Positions 16,237 to 25,800 of a DNA stretch of 64,000 bases are shown in pieces (position 1 is the first letter of the stretch; every line of letters begins with the position of its first letter). Source of the DNA: Nitrospira sp. KM1 (GTDB taxonomy: Bacteria > Nitrospirota > Nitrospiria > Nitrospirales > Nitrospiraceae); the NCBI RefSeq assembly GCF_011405515.1, contig NZ_AP022671.1, positions 1,798,001 through 1,862,000 of the forward strand, in the 5' to 3' direction. Below the pieces are notes generated by a model that saw nothing but the letters and a program-made list of their open reading frames with translations, was not told the origin of the DNA and searched no databases. A program made the position numbers and the translations under genes.

Positions 16237-17601
16237 TTAGGCGTGTGAGCCCGATGGTTCCGGGACTGCCGGTGTGTGGGGTGGCTCTGTCGGTCCATGG
16301 CGGATGGTTTCCGCGACCAGGAACAAGAAGAGCAATCCGAGCACGAGATAGATTCCAAGAAATCCGAGCAGCGTAAACAACGCATTACCCGAATGCACAA
16401 GAGGCGATGCGCCTTCTGCGGTCCGCAGCAAACCATAGACCAGCCAGGGCTGACGTCCAAGCTCTGCGGTCATCCACCCGGCAGTCGTGGCAATGTAGGG
16501 AAAAGGTACGGCCAGCATCAGTGCCCACAACAGCCACGTGGAGGTAAACAGGCGCCCGCTCAGGAGCCAGAGCAGGGCAAGACCCATAATACCGATGAGG
16601 ATCGTCCCGAGGCCTGCCATGATGTGGTAGGAGTAATACAACAGCGGAAGATTGTCCGGCCACAACTCCCGTGGAAACGCGTCGAGCCCTTTGACTTGAG
16701 CATATAGGTCCTCGTAGACGAGGAAACTCAAGGCGTCGGGTATGGTGAGTGGGTTGTCGATCGTCATGGTTTCGACGTTCGGCTGCCCTACCAAGGTCAT
16801 ACCGGCGCCTCGTTCGGTCTTGAACAACCCCTCGAATGCAGCACCTTTGACCGGCTGATGTTCAAACACCTGACGGGCATTTTCGTGTCCGGTTGGAAAT
16901 GCCATCAGCACCGTCGCGAGACTTCCAACCATGACGCCCGTCTTGACGAACGTTTTGGCATATTCGTGATACTGCCCCGAAAGGAGGTAAAACGCGCCAC
17001 ACGCCGTCACGACAAACGCGCCGGTCACCAGGGCCGCCGTCATATTGTGAGCGAATTGCCAGAAGAGCCAGGGATTGGTAAGCAGTCCCCAGAGGCTGTT
17101 CACGAACAAGCGCCCGTCATCAGCCACGGAGTAGGCCACAGGGTGCTGCATCCAGGCATTGGTCGCGAGAATGAAGTAGCCGGACAACCATGAACCGAGA
17201 AAAAGCATGACCGTTGCAAACCAGAGCATCTTCCGGCTGAAACGGGGGTCGCCGAACAGCAAAATCCCCAGGAACGACGACTCCAGAAAAAACGCAAACA
17301 GTCCTTCCATGGCCAGTGTCTGGCCGATGACCCCTCCGGCGAAATTCGAAAACTTTGCCCAATTCGTTCCGAACTGAAACTCCAATGGGATCCCGGTCAC
17401 CACGCCGAAGGCGAAGCTCAGGGCAAAGATCTTCGTCCAAAATCTTGAGACCCGGTGGAAGTGGTCATCACCCGTCGCAAGCGCTCTGGTTCGGAAATAC
17501 ACCAAGAGCAGCGCCAGCCCCATCGTCAATTGCGGGAAAAGATAGTGAAATGACGCGGTGGCCGCGAACTGCAGACGGTCGTACATCAACGCACTGCTCA
17601 T
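16237..17601 (-). CDS. cydA: Cytochrome bd-type quinol oxidase subunit I
   Basis: 454 residues. The b595-ligand histidine is at residue 19 (ATASFHYLFPQLTMG), the acidic pair lies in AMEGLFAFFLESSFLG, and GRQPW is present in the sequence MTAELGRQPWLVYG. The Q-loop keeps the quinol-binding Lys and Glu (HQPVKGAAFEGLFKTE) and is of the short type, as in cyanide-insensitive-like oxidases, rather than the long E. coli-like loop. The ATG has AAGGAAT upstream. It reduces oxygen to water in the inner membrane without pumping protons. It forms a two-gene operon with cydB. Confidence 0.97.
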   Translation of the reverse strand: MSSALMYDRLQFAATASFHYLFPQLTMGLALLLVYFRTRALATGDDHFHRVSRFWTKIFALSFAFGVVTGIPLEFQFGTNWAKFSNFAGGVIGQTLAMEGLFAFFLESSFLGILLFGDPRFSRKMLWFATVMLFLGSWLSGYFILATNAWMQHPVAYSVADDGRLFVNSLWGLLTNPWLFWQFAHNMTAALVTGAFVVTACGAFYLLSGQYHEYAKTFVKTGVMVGSLATVLMAFPTGHENARQVFEHQPVKGAAFEGLFKTERGAGMTLVGQPNVETMTIDNPLTIPDALSFLVYEDLYAQVKGLDAFPRELWPDNLPLLYYSYHIMAGLGTILIGIMGLALLWLLSGRLFTSTWLLWALMLAVPFPYIATTAGWMTAELGRQPWLVYGLLRTAEGASPLVHSGNALFTLLGFLGIYLVLGLLFLFLVAETIRHGPTEPPHTPAVPEPSGSHA

Positions 17602-17721
17602 GTATTCCTTGCCTTGGCCCCTGCCGGCTTACTACGAACAGAGGCACGACATTCGCCTCGTAGCGGATGCCGGACGGACTCGACGGCTGATCAGAAGTCG
17701 CTGTCGATGAGACGGGTCATG

Positions 17722-18261
17722 CTATTGGCCAAGTTCACCCTTGACCTCGGATGGTACAAATGGAATGTAGTTGGCATCGACCAGCTCTTCCCACACTCCA
17801 TCGTGATCGGACTGTCGCCCCCATCCTCTTACATATACCATGTTCAGTACAGGTTCCTTGCCAGGCGCCAGACCGGCGACACGGCCGACGACGGTCATGT
17901 CGACCCAATGCTGGCGCGCGCTCCGAAAGGCATCCTGACTGCCCACGACGATCCAATACCACCCGGCTTCGGGATCGTTCACGCTGGGAGGAAGTTGTGG
18001 TCGATAGTCCTGGTCGAGGGGTCTGTTTTTCACGTGTAACCAGAGGGCTCCGTCCCTGTGTTCCTCCTCCAGAAGAACCGCTCCCATGATCACCAGCCGA
18101 TTGCGGTAAAGGTCTGGAGTCGTTTGCAGCGAGACGAGCGTGACGTTCGGTACGGCATCCCGGAGGTACTTTCTCGGGACGGGACTGCATCCGATGGCCA
18201 CACAGAGACACACCAGCAAGGCGTAGCCCGGCACACGGTTGCCTTGTCGATCCATTCTCAT
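17722..18261 (-). CDS. slp: Slp-family outer-membrane lipoprotein
   Basis: 179 residues from the ATG at 18261, which overlaps the previous stop (ATGA) and has AGGGAGCCC upstream. Signal and lipobox: ALLVCLCVAIGC, Cys25. The mature protein matches the Slp pattern: a start KYLRDAVPNVTLVSLQTTPD, then YRNRLVIMGAVLLEEEHRDG, a WLHVKNRPLD strand, and VGRVAGLAPGKEPVLNMVYV. In enterobacteria Slp is a starvation- and acid-linked outer-membrane lipoprotein; the role here is unknown. An upstream extension would add 44 arginine-rich residues and is unlikely. Confidence 0.85.
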   Translation of the reverse strand: MRMDRQGNRVPGYALLVCLCVAIGCSPVPRKYLRDAVPNVTLVSLQTTPDLYRNRLVIMGAVLLEEEHRDGALWLHVKNRPLDQDYRPQLPPSVNDPEAGWYWIVVGSQDAFRSARQHWVDMTVVGRVAGLAPGKEPVLNMVYVRGWGRQSDHDGVWEELVDANYIPFVPSEVKGELGQ

Positions 18262-18833
18262 GGGCTCCCTGGTTGCAACACGCCGGCGGTCCGGACCTTG
18301 TTCATGAATATCGCGATGCATTCTCTGATGCCTCCCTCGATCAAGATTCCAGTCTTCATCCAGTCTCTCGTCTGCCGACGGTCGATTTCGCACGAAGTCT
18401 CGAAGTTACCGGCGGCATCATGCCCCGTCACATGAAAGTCCACATCGAGTTGAAAATGCTGGTCCTGAGCTCCCACGTATTCAAGATAGAATTGTTTGAT
18501 GGTCCCGGACACGACCCGAGCGGCACTCGATTGCACGGTATAGCCGGCAAAAGTCAACTCGTCTTTTACGGCGTTCGTAAAAAATACGGCGATGTCCTGT
18601 GACAGAAACAGCGCTTCCGAATCCGATCCGGAGGACTCCACCTCCTTCCGTTTCATGAGCCCCGTGGGATGACCCGCGTACACAAACGTATCGACCTGGA
18701 CTTCTCCGCTCCCCCTTACCGAAGTGGATGGTTGATAGTTGAGGTACAGAATGCGGGGGCAGCCAGCGCTTAACAGGGCCGCCATGATCAACGAAGGAAT
18801 CGCCCATCGGCGATGGATCGTATCGAGACGCAT
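18258..18833 (-). CDS. Putative lipoprotein co-transcribed with slp (YajG-like)
   Basis: 191 residues. Signal peptide with lipobox LSAGC (Cys25). The mature region has the layout of YajG-type lipoproteins: an early strand (QVDTFVYAG), a central helix with AVKDELTFAGYTVQSSA, then the strands VVSGTIKQFYLEYVGAQDQH and FQLDVDFHVTGHDAAGNFET, and a late helix. It probably sits in the outer membrane with its partner Slp, whose start codon overlaps its stop. Function unknown. Confidence 0.75.
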   Translation of the reverse strand: MRLDTIHRRWAIPSLIMAALLSAGCPRILYLNYQPSTSVRGSGEVQVDTFVYAGHPTGLMKRKEVESSGSDSEALFLSQDIAVFFTNAVKDELTFAGYTVQSSAARVVSGTIKQFYLEYVGAQDQHFQLDVDFHVTGHDAAGNFETSCEIDRRQTRDWMKTGILIEGGIRECIAIFMNKVRTAGVLQPGSP

Positions 18834-19152
18834 CTAACACCCCTTTGGATACCGGAATGTTGCCGATAGCAACCGCATGGGCGCGCAGAGCCTACGAAGA
18901 AGGGCCTCGTCTGTCAATAGCTTAGGAGTCCAGGCGTGCAGACCAACTGCATCAGGTCGTGCGTACCAGATCGATGGCGGCGAGCATACCTCCTGGGACG
19001 TAACCGCACGGGCACCTCTCAGACTGCCGACGAAACGGCAGATGCTGAACGGTTAGGCACGACAATGGAGCGTAAGGAAAGGATGGGGACGAGGGTGGAA
19101 CCTCACGACACTGGCGAGGTTGGAGTGGGAAGAGAAGATATGCGCTGAAGGA
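18834..19152. other. 319-bp stretch without a gene; holds a hairpin
   Basis: No convincing coding frame on either strand. A perfect hairpin CTGCCG-acgaaa-CGGCAG lies at 19024-19041, and AACCTC/GAGGTT flank 19097-19121. Either could end transcription leaving the gene at 19153-19605 or regulate the lipoprotein pair on the other side. Confidence 0.5.
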
Positions 19153-19605
19153 TCAAATCGAATGGCCCGTCAACGTCGGGGAAGTCGGAATATCGGACCG
19201 ATGGCCGCTTTCAGTCAGTATGAACACGATGCGACTTTCTTCAGACGCCTTCCGACCCGGAAGTCCAAGACATCGAATCAACACTCTCGTGGTCAACGTC
19301 GCGGCGAGATAGGAAACCGTGCACTCCGATCGGTCCCCCATCTCGTCATGTTCCTGCAGCATTCCAATGATCTTTCCGGCCAAGTACGAAAGAGGCGGCG
19401 GGAGAGTTTCCGCCGCGCTGACGGGGCGGGTGGAAGACACAGATCCAGGGAGGAATTCACGAATGAGTTTCACGGCTCGGCGATTCATGTGAAGCAGATC
19501 GAGAACGGGGGAAAAAACCATGATACCGGGCCCTTCGGTCTGTACGACGTCCTCTACGCATAACTCAGGAGCGGCCGCATAATCCTGCTGTACCATTTGT
19601 ATCAT
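19153..19605 (-). CDS. Small PAS-like protein
   Basis: 150 residues from the ATG at 19605, with AAGGAG 9 bp upstream; longer starts add arginine-rich residues. The centre resembles a minimal PAS core: GIMVFSPVLDLLHMNRRAVK (first strands and helix) and, later, VLIRCLGLPGRKASEESRIVFIL (closing strands). Short PAS-like proteins of this type occur repeatedly in Nitrospira as free-standing proteins or next to response regulators; that is recollection of the lineage, not tested here. Its ligand is unknown. It lies 67 bp after the small gene at 19673-19942, on the same strand, just downstream of a two-component cluster. Confidence 0.72.
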   Translation of the reverse strand: MIQMVQQDYAAAPELCVEDVVQTEGPGIMVFSPVLDLLHMNRRAVKLIREFLPGSVSSTRPVSAAETLPPPLSYLAGKIIGMLQEHDEMGDRSECTVSYLAATLTTRVLIRCLGLPGRKASEESRIVFILTESGHRSDIPTSPTLTGHSI

Positions 19606-19672
19606 CCCGGGATCTCCTTCTTTTCGACTTTCAGCTGAAACTCGTGCATGATGACGCCGCGACCGGCTCGCT

Positions 19673-19942
19673 TCAGCGAGGAACAGTCTGGCGCGCGTGG
19701 AACGTAGACGGCCGCTCTGAAGTATTTCGGGACATCTGAACCGGCCCCATCGACAGCTCATATTCGAATTGACTTGGATGTCGAAGGACAAGATTGCCTT
19801 CACGGCTCAGGTGGTCGATGGCGGCAAACATTTCACTCCACGAGAACTGTGGAAGACGATCGAGCAGCACCTGGAGGGAGCATGGGCCCTGCTCGAGCAG
19901 ATTTGATTGGATAGCTGATTGGATGCCCGTCTCGCTCACCAT
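19673..19942 (-). CDS. Small winged-helix-like protein, paralogue of the 36.7-kb gene
   Basis: 89 residues from the ATG at 19942 with AGGAGGGATTCCT upstream. Residues 14-60 follow a helix-turn-helix plus wing pattern: a hydrophobic helix, CSLQVLLDRLPQFSWSEMF, a recognition-like helix (AAIDHLSREGNL), then a strand pair VLRHPSQFEYEL. It aligns over the same stretch with the protein encoded at 36734-36940 (TLDELSERLPDMHWSDVF; EVDRLSRKGQLLLI). Both could be DNA-binding or protein-docking modules. Function unknown; the family similarity is read from the sequence. Confidence 0.75.
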   Translation of the reverse strand: MVSETGIQSAIQSNLLEQGPCSLQVLLDRLPQFSWSEMFAAIDHLSREGNLVLRHPSQFEYELSMGPVQMSRNTSERPSTFHARQTVPR

Positions 19943-20135
19943 AGGAATCCCTCCTTCTCCCCGTCTGATATGGTCCTCCTTTGACAGAGACCATCTCACC
20001 GTACGAGCAGTGAGGGTAGGGTATATATCTGTCCCAGACACCCAGAAACATCGGGTTCATCACTATTCTGGCGCCGTAGCTGATACTACGTCATGTCATG
20101 GTTTAGACTACAAGCGAGAAGCCGGCGAACTGGGA

Positions 20136-20765
20136 TTACGCGAGGCCTTGCCGGAGGGCATAATGCATCAGCTCGGCGTTGTTTTTCAGATGAAGTTTTT
20201 CGAGAATGCGGGATCTGTATGTGCTGACCGTCGTCACTCCCAAATGCATGGTATCGGCAATTTCGGACACGGTCTTGCCCGAAGCGAGAAATCGCATGAC
20301 CTCGTATTCGCGATCGGATAGGAGATCATGCAGCGGGCCGTCATGACCGGGACGAAGCATATAGACGAGTTTTTCTCCAAGAGCGATCCCGACATATTGT
20401 CCGCCGGCACTGACCTTCTTCACAGCCGTGACCAATTCCTCCGGCGCACTCGCCTTGGTCAGATACGCATTTGCCCCTGCTTTGAACATTCTGACGGCAT
20501 ACTGGTCCTCCGGATGCATGCTCAATACGATGACCGGCAAACCGGGCCGTTCAGCCTTGAGAAGTCTGAGGGCGTCGGTACCCGTCGTGCCCGGCATTCC
20601 AATATCGAGAATGACTAGGTCCCACTGTTTTTGACGGACCTGTTCCATCAGGTCATACGCATTGGCGCATTCCCCGACGGTGACGTCTTCCAAGCCATCG
20701 GCCAGCAGGTCCTTGACCCCGCGTCGGAAGAGGGAATGATCATCGGCAATCAGGATTCTCAGCAT
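20136..20765 (-). CDS. NarL/FixJ-type response regulator
   Basis: 209 residues. Receiver domain at about residues 1-120 with the acidic pocket (ILIADDHS), phospho-acceptor Asp54 (WDLVILDIGMPG), Thr/Ser switch (VIVLSMHPED) and Lys (YLTKASAPE). A LuxR-type helix-turn-helix closes the protein (LLSDREYEVMRFLASGKTVS; ISTYRSRI-type: TTVSTYRSRILEKLHLKNN). It most likely receives phosphate from the kinase encoded 9 bp upstream, and the three signalling genes form one operon. Targets unknown. Confidence 0.94.
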   Translation of the reverse strand: MLRILIADDHSLFRRGVKDLLADGLEDVTVGECANAYDLMEQVRQKQWDLVILDIGMPGTTGTDALRLLKAERPGLPVIVLSMHPEDQYAVRMFKAGANAYLTKASAPEELVTAVKKVSAGGQYVGIALGEKLVYMLRPGHDGPLHDLLSDREYEVMRFLASGKTVSEIADTMHLGVTTVSTYRSRILEKLHLKNNAELMHYALRQGLA

Positions 20766-20774
20766 CGCTCACAT

Positions 20775-22895
20775 TCAGCCGTCAGCCTGACGTGCATCAG
20801 GAATCGCGTCCCGCCCGCCAGCTCTTCCTGATCCCGCCGTTATAATGGCCTCGTAAAGTTCATCACCCGCCGAATCCTTGGAGACGAACAGCGCAGCCCC
20901 TGCGGCCTTCATCGCGGTCTCGACATGGATGGCGCCTTCAACGGACAGTCCGACGACCGCGATGGAAGGATGATCCTGTCTGATCCGTCGCGTAGCCTCA
21001 ATCCCGTCGATGCGCGGCATCGTGACATCCATCACGACGACATCCGGGTTCAGCGATGCGGCCATTTCAATCCCCGCCAGTCCATCCCCAGCCTCTCCGA
21101 CAACCTGGACGTCATGACGCCCATCCAGCAGCGATCGCAATCCCTCGCGAACCATGGCATGATCATCCACCAGCAGGACCCGGAGGGGAGCAGACACTTC
21201 TTCCGCAGTCCGGCGATAGGAGGGCACACCCGGACGATGCTGGTTGAGCGGTTGCCCGGGCTCGGACTGTCCGCCTGATTTGGTGACCGGCCAATACGGA
21301 ATGGTCAGCGTGACGCTCGTACCCTGACCGGAGGCGGATCGAATCTGGATCCGCCCTCCCATGGCTTCCATCCGCTCTTTCGTACTGAACAATCCAAACC
21401 CGCCGGATGCTCCATCGGGAGCGACCTTGGCTTCCGCGTCGAATCCGACCCCGTCGTCCGAGACGGTCACTTCAAGAGACCCCTGTTCCCTCACGGAGAC
21501 GGACACGGTCGCAAGACTCGCAGAGGCATGCTTCAGGATATTGAACAGGAGTTCGCGTATGGATTGATACATCAGCACGGCATCGTCTTCGGGCAGCGAG
21601 AGCACTTCGATGTCCTGTTTGACCTTGATCACGAGTCCGTGAGCCTGCATGCGGGTCGCGAGCCATTCAAGCGCTTCCAACAAGCCGAATTCGTGCAGCG
21701 ACGGAGGAGCCAACTCCGCGACGAGTGAACGGGTATAGTCCAACGACTGGATGACGGCCTGATCGGCCTCCCTCAGCAGGCGCGACACCTTGCCCTCGGC
21801 GATCAACGGATCGGTCTGCTTGATCTTGATGCGCACGACCACCAGCAACTGCGCCAGATAGTCATGGAGATCCGAAGCCAGACGGCGTCGTTCTCGCTGC
21901 TCGGTCAAATTCAGCTGGACGGCCAAGGCCCGGAGACGCTCATGCATGAGCACGAGCTCGCTCGTCCGGTCTGCCACACGTTGCTCCAGTTCGGCCGCCA
22001 GTCGCTGCAGCGCCTGCTCCGCTTCCTTGCGCGTCGTGATATCGCGAATCACCACCGCATATCCTTGCAGGCTTCCCGTTTCATCCCTGAGACCGGTGAT
22101 CACCAGATTGGCAATGAACCGACTGGCATCCTTCCGGACCATCCAACGGTCCTGATCGGATCCGGGCTCGGCACGCAAGGCCGCCGCCATCTCAAGATCG
22201 CGTGAGGGCTGGCCGGCCGACAGTGCGTCGTCCGGATAAAAACATTCATAATGTCTACCGAGAATTTCAGACGTGCGGTAACCAGTCAGCCTCTCCGCGC
22301 CGATATTCCACGTGGTGACCAAACCGTCGGCATCCAACATGAAGATCGCATAGTCCTGCACTCCCTCGACCAGCAGGCGGAAGCGCTCCTCACTTTGCCG
22401 GACAGCCTGTTGCTTGACTCGTTCCCGGAGCTGATACAGATCGACGAAGACCGCTACTTTGTTCTTCAGGATTTCCGGTACGACCGGCTTGACCAGATAG
22501 TCCACCGCGCCGCTGGTCAAACCCCGCACGACGTCCGCATCCATCGTGTCGATGCCCGAGAGAAAGATGATCGGCGTGTACCGCGACCGTTCCCGTTGAC
22601 GGATAAGCGCCGCCGTTTCGTAGCCGTCCAGCTTCGGCATGCGGATATCCAGGAGAATAACGGCGAAATCCTGCCGGAGCAGATGTCTGAGGGCATCTTG
22701 GCCGGTTTCGGCTTTCACGATGAGGCGATCCTGGCCGTCCAGCAGCGTTTCCATCGCCGTCAGAGCGATCGGATCATCATCGACGATGAGAATGCGCGCG
22801 GTCATCGGCGAGTTGGATGTCGAGTGGACCGCCGGTCCATCGACGTCCCGATCGTCGGGGAACCGCGGCCGGTCCGTCGTCCCGAACATGGTCAT
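20775..22895 (-). CDS. Hybrid sensor: REC-PAS-histidine kinase (NarX/DesK class)-REC
   Basis: 706 residues from the ATG at 22895, whose last bases overlap the stop of the giant kinase (ATGA). Domains: receiver (about 30-150, LLDIRMPKLDGYE), coiled link, PAS with C-terminal extension (about 165-290, FMLDADGLVTTWNIGAERLT; VIRDITTRKEAEQ), HisKA_3 (RRRLASDLHDYLAQLL, phosphohistidine in DLHDY), HATPase (SIRELLFNILKHASAS; VSDDGVGFD) and a second, NarL-like receiver (VVMDVTMPRIDGIEAT). No membrane helix or HTH is seen, so it is a soluble phosphorelay node, likely between the HAMP-array kinase and the NarL-type regulator. An upstream start at 22928 is possible. Confidence 0.93.
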   Translation of the reverse strand: MTMFGTTDRPRFPDDRDVDGPAVHSTSNSPMTARILIVDDDPIALTAMETLLDGQDRLIVKAETGQDALRHLLRQDFAVILLDIRMPKLDGYETAALIRQRERSRYTPIIFLSGIDTMDADVVRGLTSGAVDYLVKPVVPEILKNKVAVFVDLYQLRERVKQQAVRQSEERFRLLVEGVQDYAIFMLDADGLVTTWNIGAERLTGYRTSEILGRHYECFYPDDALSAGQPSRDLEMAAALRAEPGSDQDRWMVRKDASRFIANLVITGLRDETGSLQGYAVVIRDITTRKEAEQALQRLAAELEQRVADRTSELVLMHERLRALAVQLNLTEQRERRRLASDLHDYLAQLLVVVRIKIKQTDPLIAEGKVSRLLREADQAVIQSLDYTRSLVAELAPPSLHEFGLLEALEWLATRMQAHGLVIKVKQDIEVLSLPEDDAVLMYQSIRELLFNILKHASASLATVSVSVREQGSLEVTVSDDGVGFDAEAKVAPDGASGGFGLFSTKERMEAMGGRIQIRSASGQGTSVTLTIPYWPVTKSGGQSEPGQPLNQHRPGVPSYRRTAEEVSAPLRVLLVDDHAMVREGLRSLLDGRHDVQVVGEAGDGLAGIEMAASLNPDVVVMDVTMPRIDGIEATRRIRQDHPSIAVVGLSVEGAIHVETAMKAAGAALFVSKDSAGDELYEAIITAGSGRAGGRDAIPDARQADG

Positions 22896-25800
22896 CGCTT
22901 CACCGTCCGCTTTTTTCCAAACAGCCAAATGCGCAGTAACGCCAGCAACTCCTCGGTGTTGACCGGCTTGGCAATGTAATCGGAGGCGCCCGCCTGAAGA
23001 CAGCGTTCCCGGTCACCCTTCATGGCCTTGGCTGTCAGGGCCAGAATTGGCAGTGTATGATGGCGCGGATTGGTCCGGATGGTACGCATCGTTTCGTAGC
23101 CGTCCATTTCCGGCATCATGATGTCCATCAAGACCATGTCCAGATCCTGATCCTGTTCCACCCGCTCGATCGCCTCGCGTCCGGTCTCGCAACTGACGAC
23201 TTCCATGTGGTGGCTCTCCAGGAGGCTCGTCAGGGCAAAGATGTTCCGGATATCGTCATCCACGACCAGGATCTTTTTCCCGACCAGCGCGTCGTCGCTG
23301 CGTCGTACCTGGTCCAGCATGCGCTGCTTCTCCTGGGGCAGTTGCGAAATCAAGAGATGCAGGAACAGCGAGGCTTCATCGAGCAGACGCTCCGGCGACT
23401 GCACGCCTTTGACCACGATGCTCTGCGACAATTCGCGCAGTCGCCCCTCCTCCGCATCGCCCAGCTCCTTTCCGGTAAACACGATCACCGGCAGATTCAT
23501 GAGCGCGGGGTTCTTACGCATCCGTTCGAGGATCTCGAACCCTGACATGTCTGGCAGTCTGAGGTCCAGCACGATGCAATCGAACGGCTTGCCGGTCATG
23601 GCTTCCCAGGCTTCGGAGCCGTCGCCGGCCATGGTGATCTCGACATCCTGATGCGCCAACAACTCGCTCAAGCTCTGGCGTTCGATCTCGTTATCCTCGA
23701 CCAGCAGCAATTGTCTGCGTTTGGTCTGACTGTAGTTCAACAACCGGTCGAACGCGACGCTCAACTCGTCCGTCGTGTAGGGCTTCAGCGCATAGGCATA
23801 CGCGCCGTGTCCGAGGCCGTGAATGCGCTCTTCCTCCACGGTCAAGATCTGCACGGGTATATGGCGTGTTTCAGGATCCTGCTTCAGGTGACTCAAGACG
23901 GTCCAACCCAGCATGTCGGGAAGAAAGATGTCGAGGGTGATGGCCACGGGATTGTATTGATGCGCCAGCGAAAGCGCGAGGCGGCCATGCGCCGTGACAA
24001 CCCCTTTGAATCCTTTCTCCCGCGCCATGCCCAACAGCACGCGGGCATAATGCGGATCGTCCTCGACGATCAACACCGTCGGTTCGCCCGGTACCAGCGT
24101 TTCGCGGTCGTCCGGAATGTCCTCCAAACGGTCGGCCTGCTGCACCAACAGCGGCATGGGTTCATGCGCGGTCTTCAGCTCCCGTGTCATGGCCAGCGAT
24201 GCGCCCATGTAGGCTTCGGGCAGATACAGCGTGAAGGTGCTGCCTTCTCCGATGGAGCTGGACAAGCGAATTTCGCCGCCCAACAACATCGCGAGCTCAC
24301 GGCTGATCGCCAGCCCCAGACCCGTTCCTCCGTACCGGCGGCTCGTGCCCGCTTCAGCCTGCTGGAACGCTTCGAAGATGATACGTTGCTTTTCCTGAGG
24401 AATGCCGATGCCGGTGTCCTGAACCTCGAACGCAATCACGCTGGGAACGTTCGACAGCAACTGATGATCGAGGCTCCACCCGGTCACCGCCCGCCTGATG
24501 CGGAAGGACACATGACCTTGCGACGTGAACTTGAACGCGTTGGAAAGCAGATTTTTCAGGACCTGCTGGAGCCGCTTGAAATCGGTCACCATTCCGCGCG
24601 GCAACTGCGGATGAATCTCGACGTTGAACACCAGCTGCCGGGACTCGGCCACGTGGCGGAAACTCCGTTCCACGGCCTCACGCACCTTCATGAAGGACAC
24701 CTGCTCCGGCTCCACCGTGACCGTGCCGGATTCGATCTTCGACAGGTCCAGGATGTCGCTGATCAGGTTCAGCAGATCGGCGCCTGCCGCATGGATGTTT
24801 TTGGAAAATTCCACCTGTTTGACGGACAGATTGCCCGCCGCATTGTCCCCGAGTTGCTGTGCAAGAATCAGAATGCTGTTCAGCGGCGTGCGCAGCTCGT
24901 GTGACATGTTGGCCAGGAATTCCGATTTATATTTGGATGCCAGGGCCAGCTCTCCCGCTTTTTCCTCCAATGCATGACGCGCCTGCTCAATTTCCCGGTT
25001 CTTGCGTTCTACCTCCGCGTTCTGTTCCGCCAACTGCTTCGCTTTGCTGGCCAACTCATCGTTGGTTTGCTGCAATTCGCCTTGTTGAATCTGGAGTTCG
25101 CTGGCCAGCTTTTGGGATTTCTGCAACAGGCCTTCGGTCCGCATCGTCGCTTCGATGGTGTTGACCACCACGCCGATCGTCTCCGTCAGCTGCGCAAGAA
25201 ACGTCAGATGGGTCGGCGTGAACTCGCCCAATGACGCCAGCTCGATGACCGCCTTGACCTGGCCCTCGAACAGGACGGGGAACACCACGAGATTTCGCGG
25301 GCTGGCCTCGCCGAGCCCCGAGGCGATTCGGATGTAGTCCCCAGGAATTTCCCGCAAATGAAAATTGCGCTTCTCAATCGCGCATTGCCCGATCAATCCG
25401 GTCCCGATCGCCAACTCGGACTGTTTCAAGACCTCGCGGCCGCACGCATAGCCTGCGAGCAGCTTGAGATACGGACCGGTCTCATCCACATCCATTTGAT
25501 ACACGGTGCCATACTGCGCGTTGACGAGCTGCGTCAATTCGGACAGCAACAGTTTGGCCACGGTCATCAGGTCACGTTGTCCCTGCATCATGCGCGTGAA
25601 TTTCGCGAGGTTGGTTTTCAACCAGTCCTGCTCGGTATTCTGATCGGTCGTCGCGCGCAGGGTTCGGATCATGACGTTGATATTGTCTTTGAGCTCGGCC
25701 ACCTCGCCGCGGGCCTGCACCTGAATGGAACGGGTGAGGTCTCCCTGCGTCACCGCCGTCGCGACCTCCGCAATCGCGCGAACCTGCGTGGTCAGATTCG

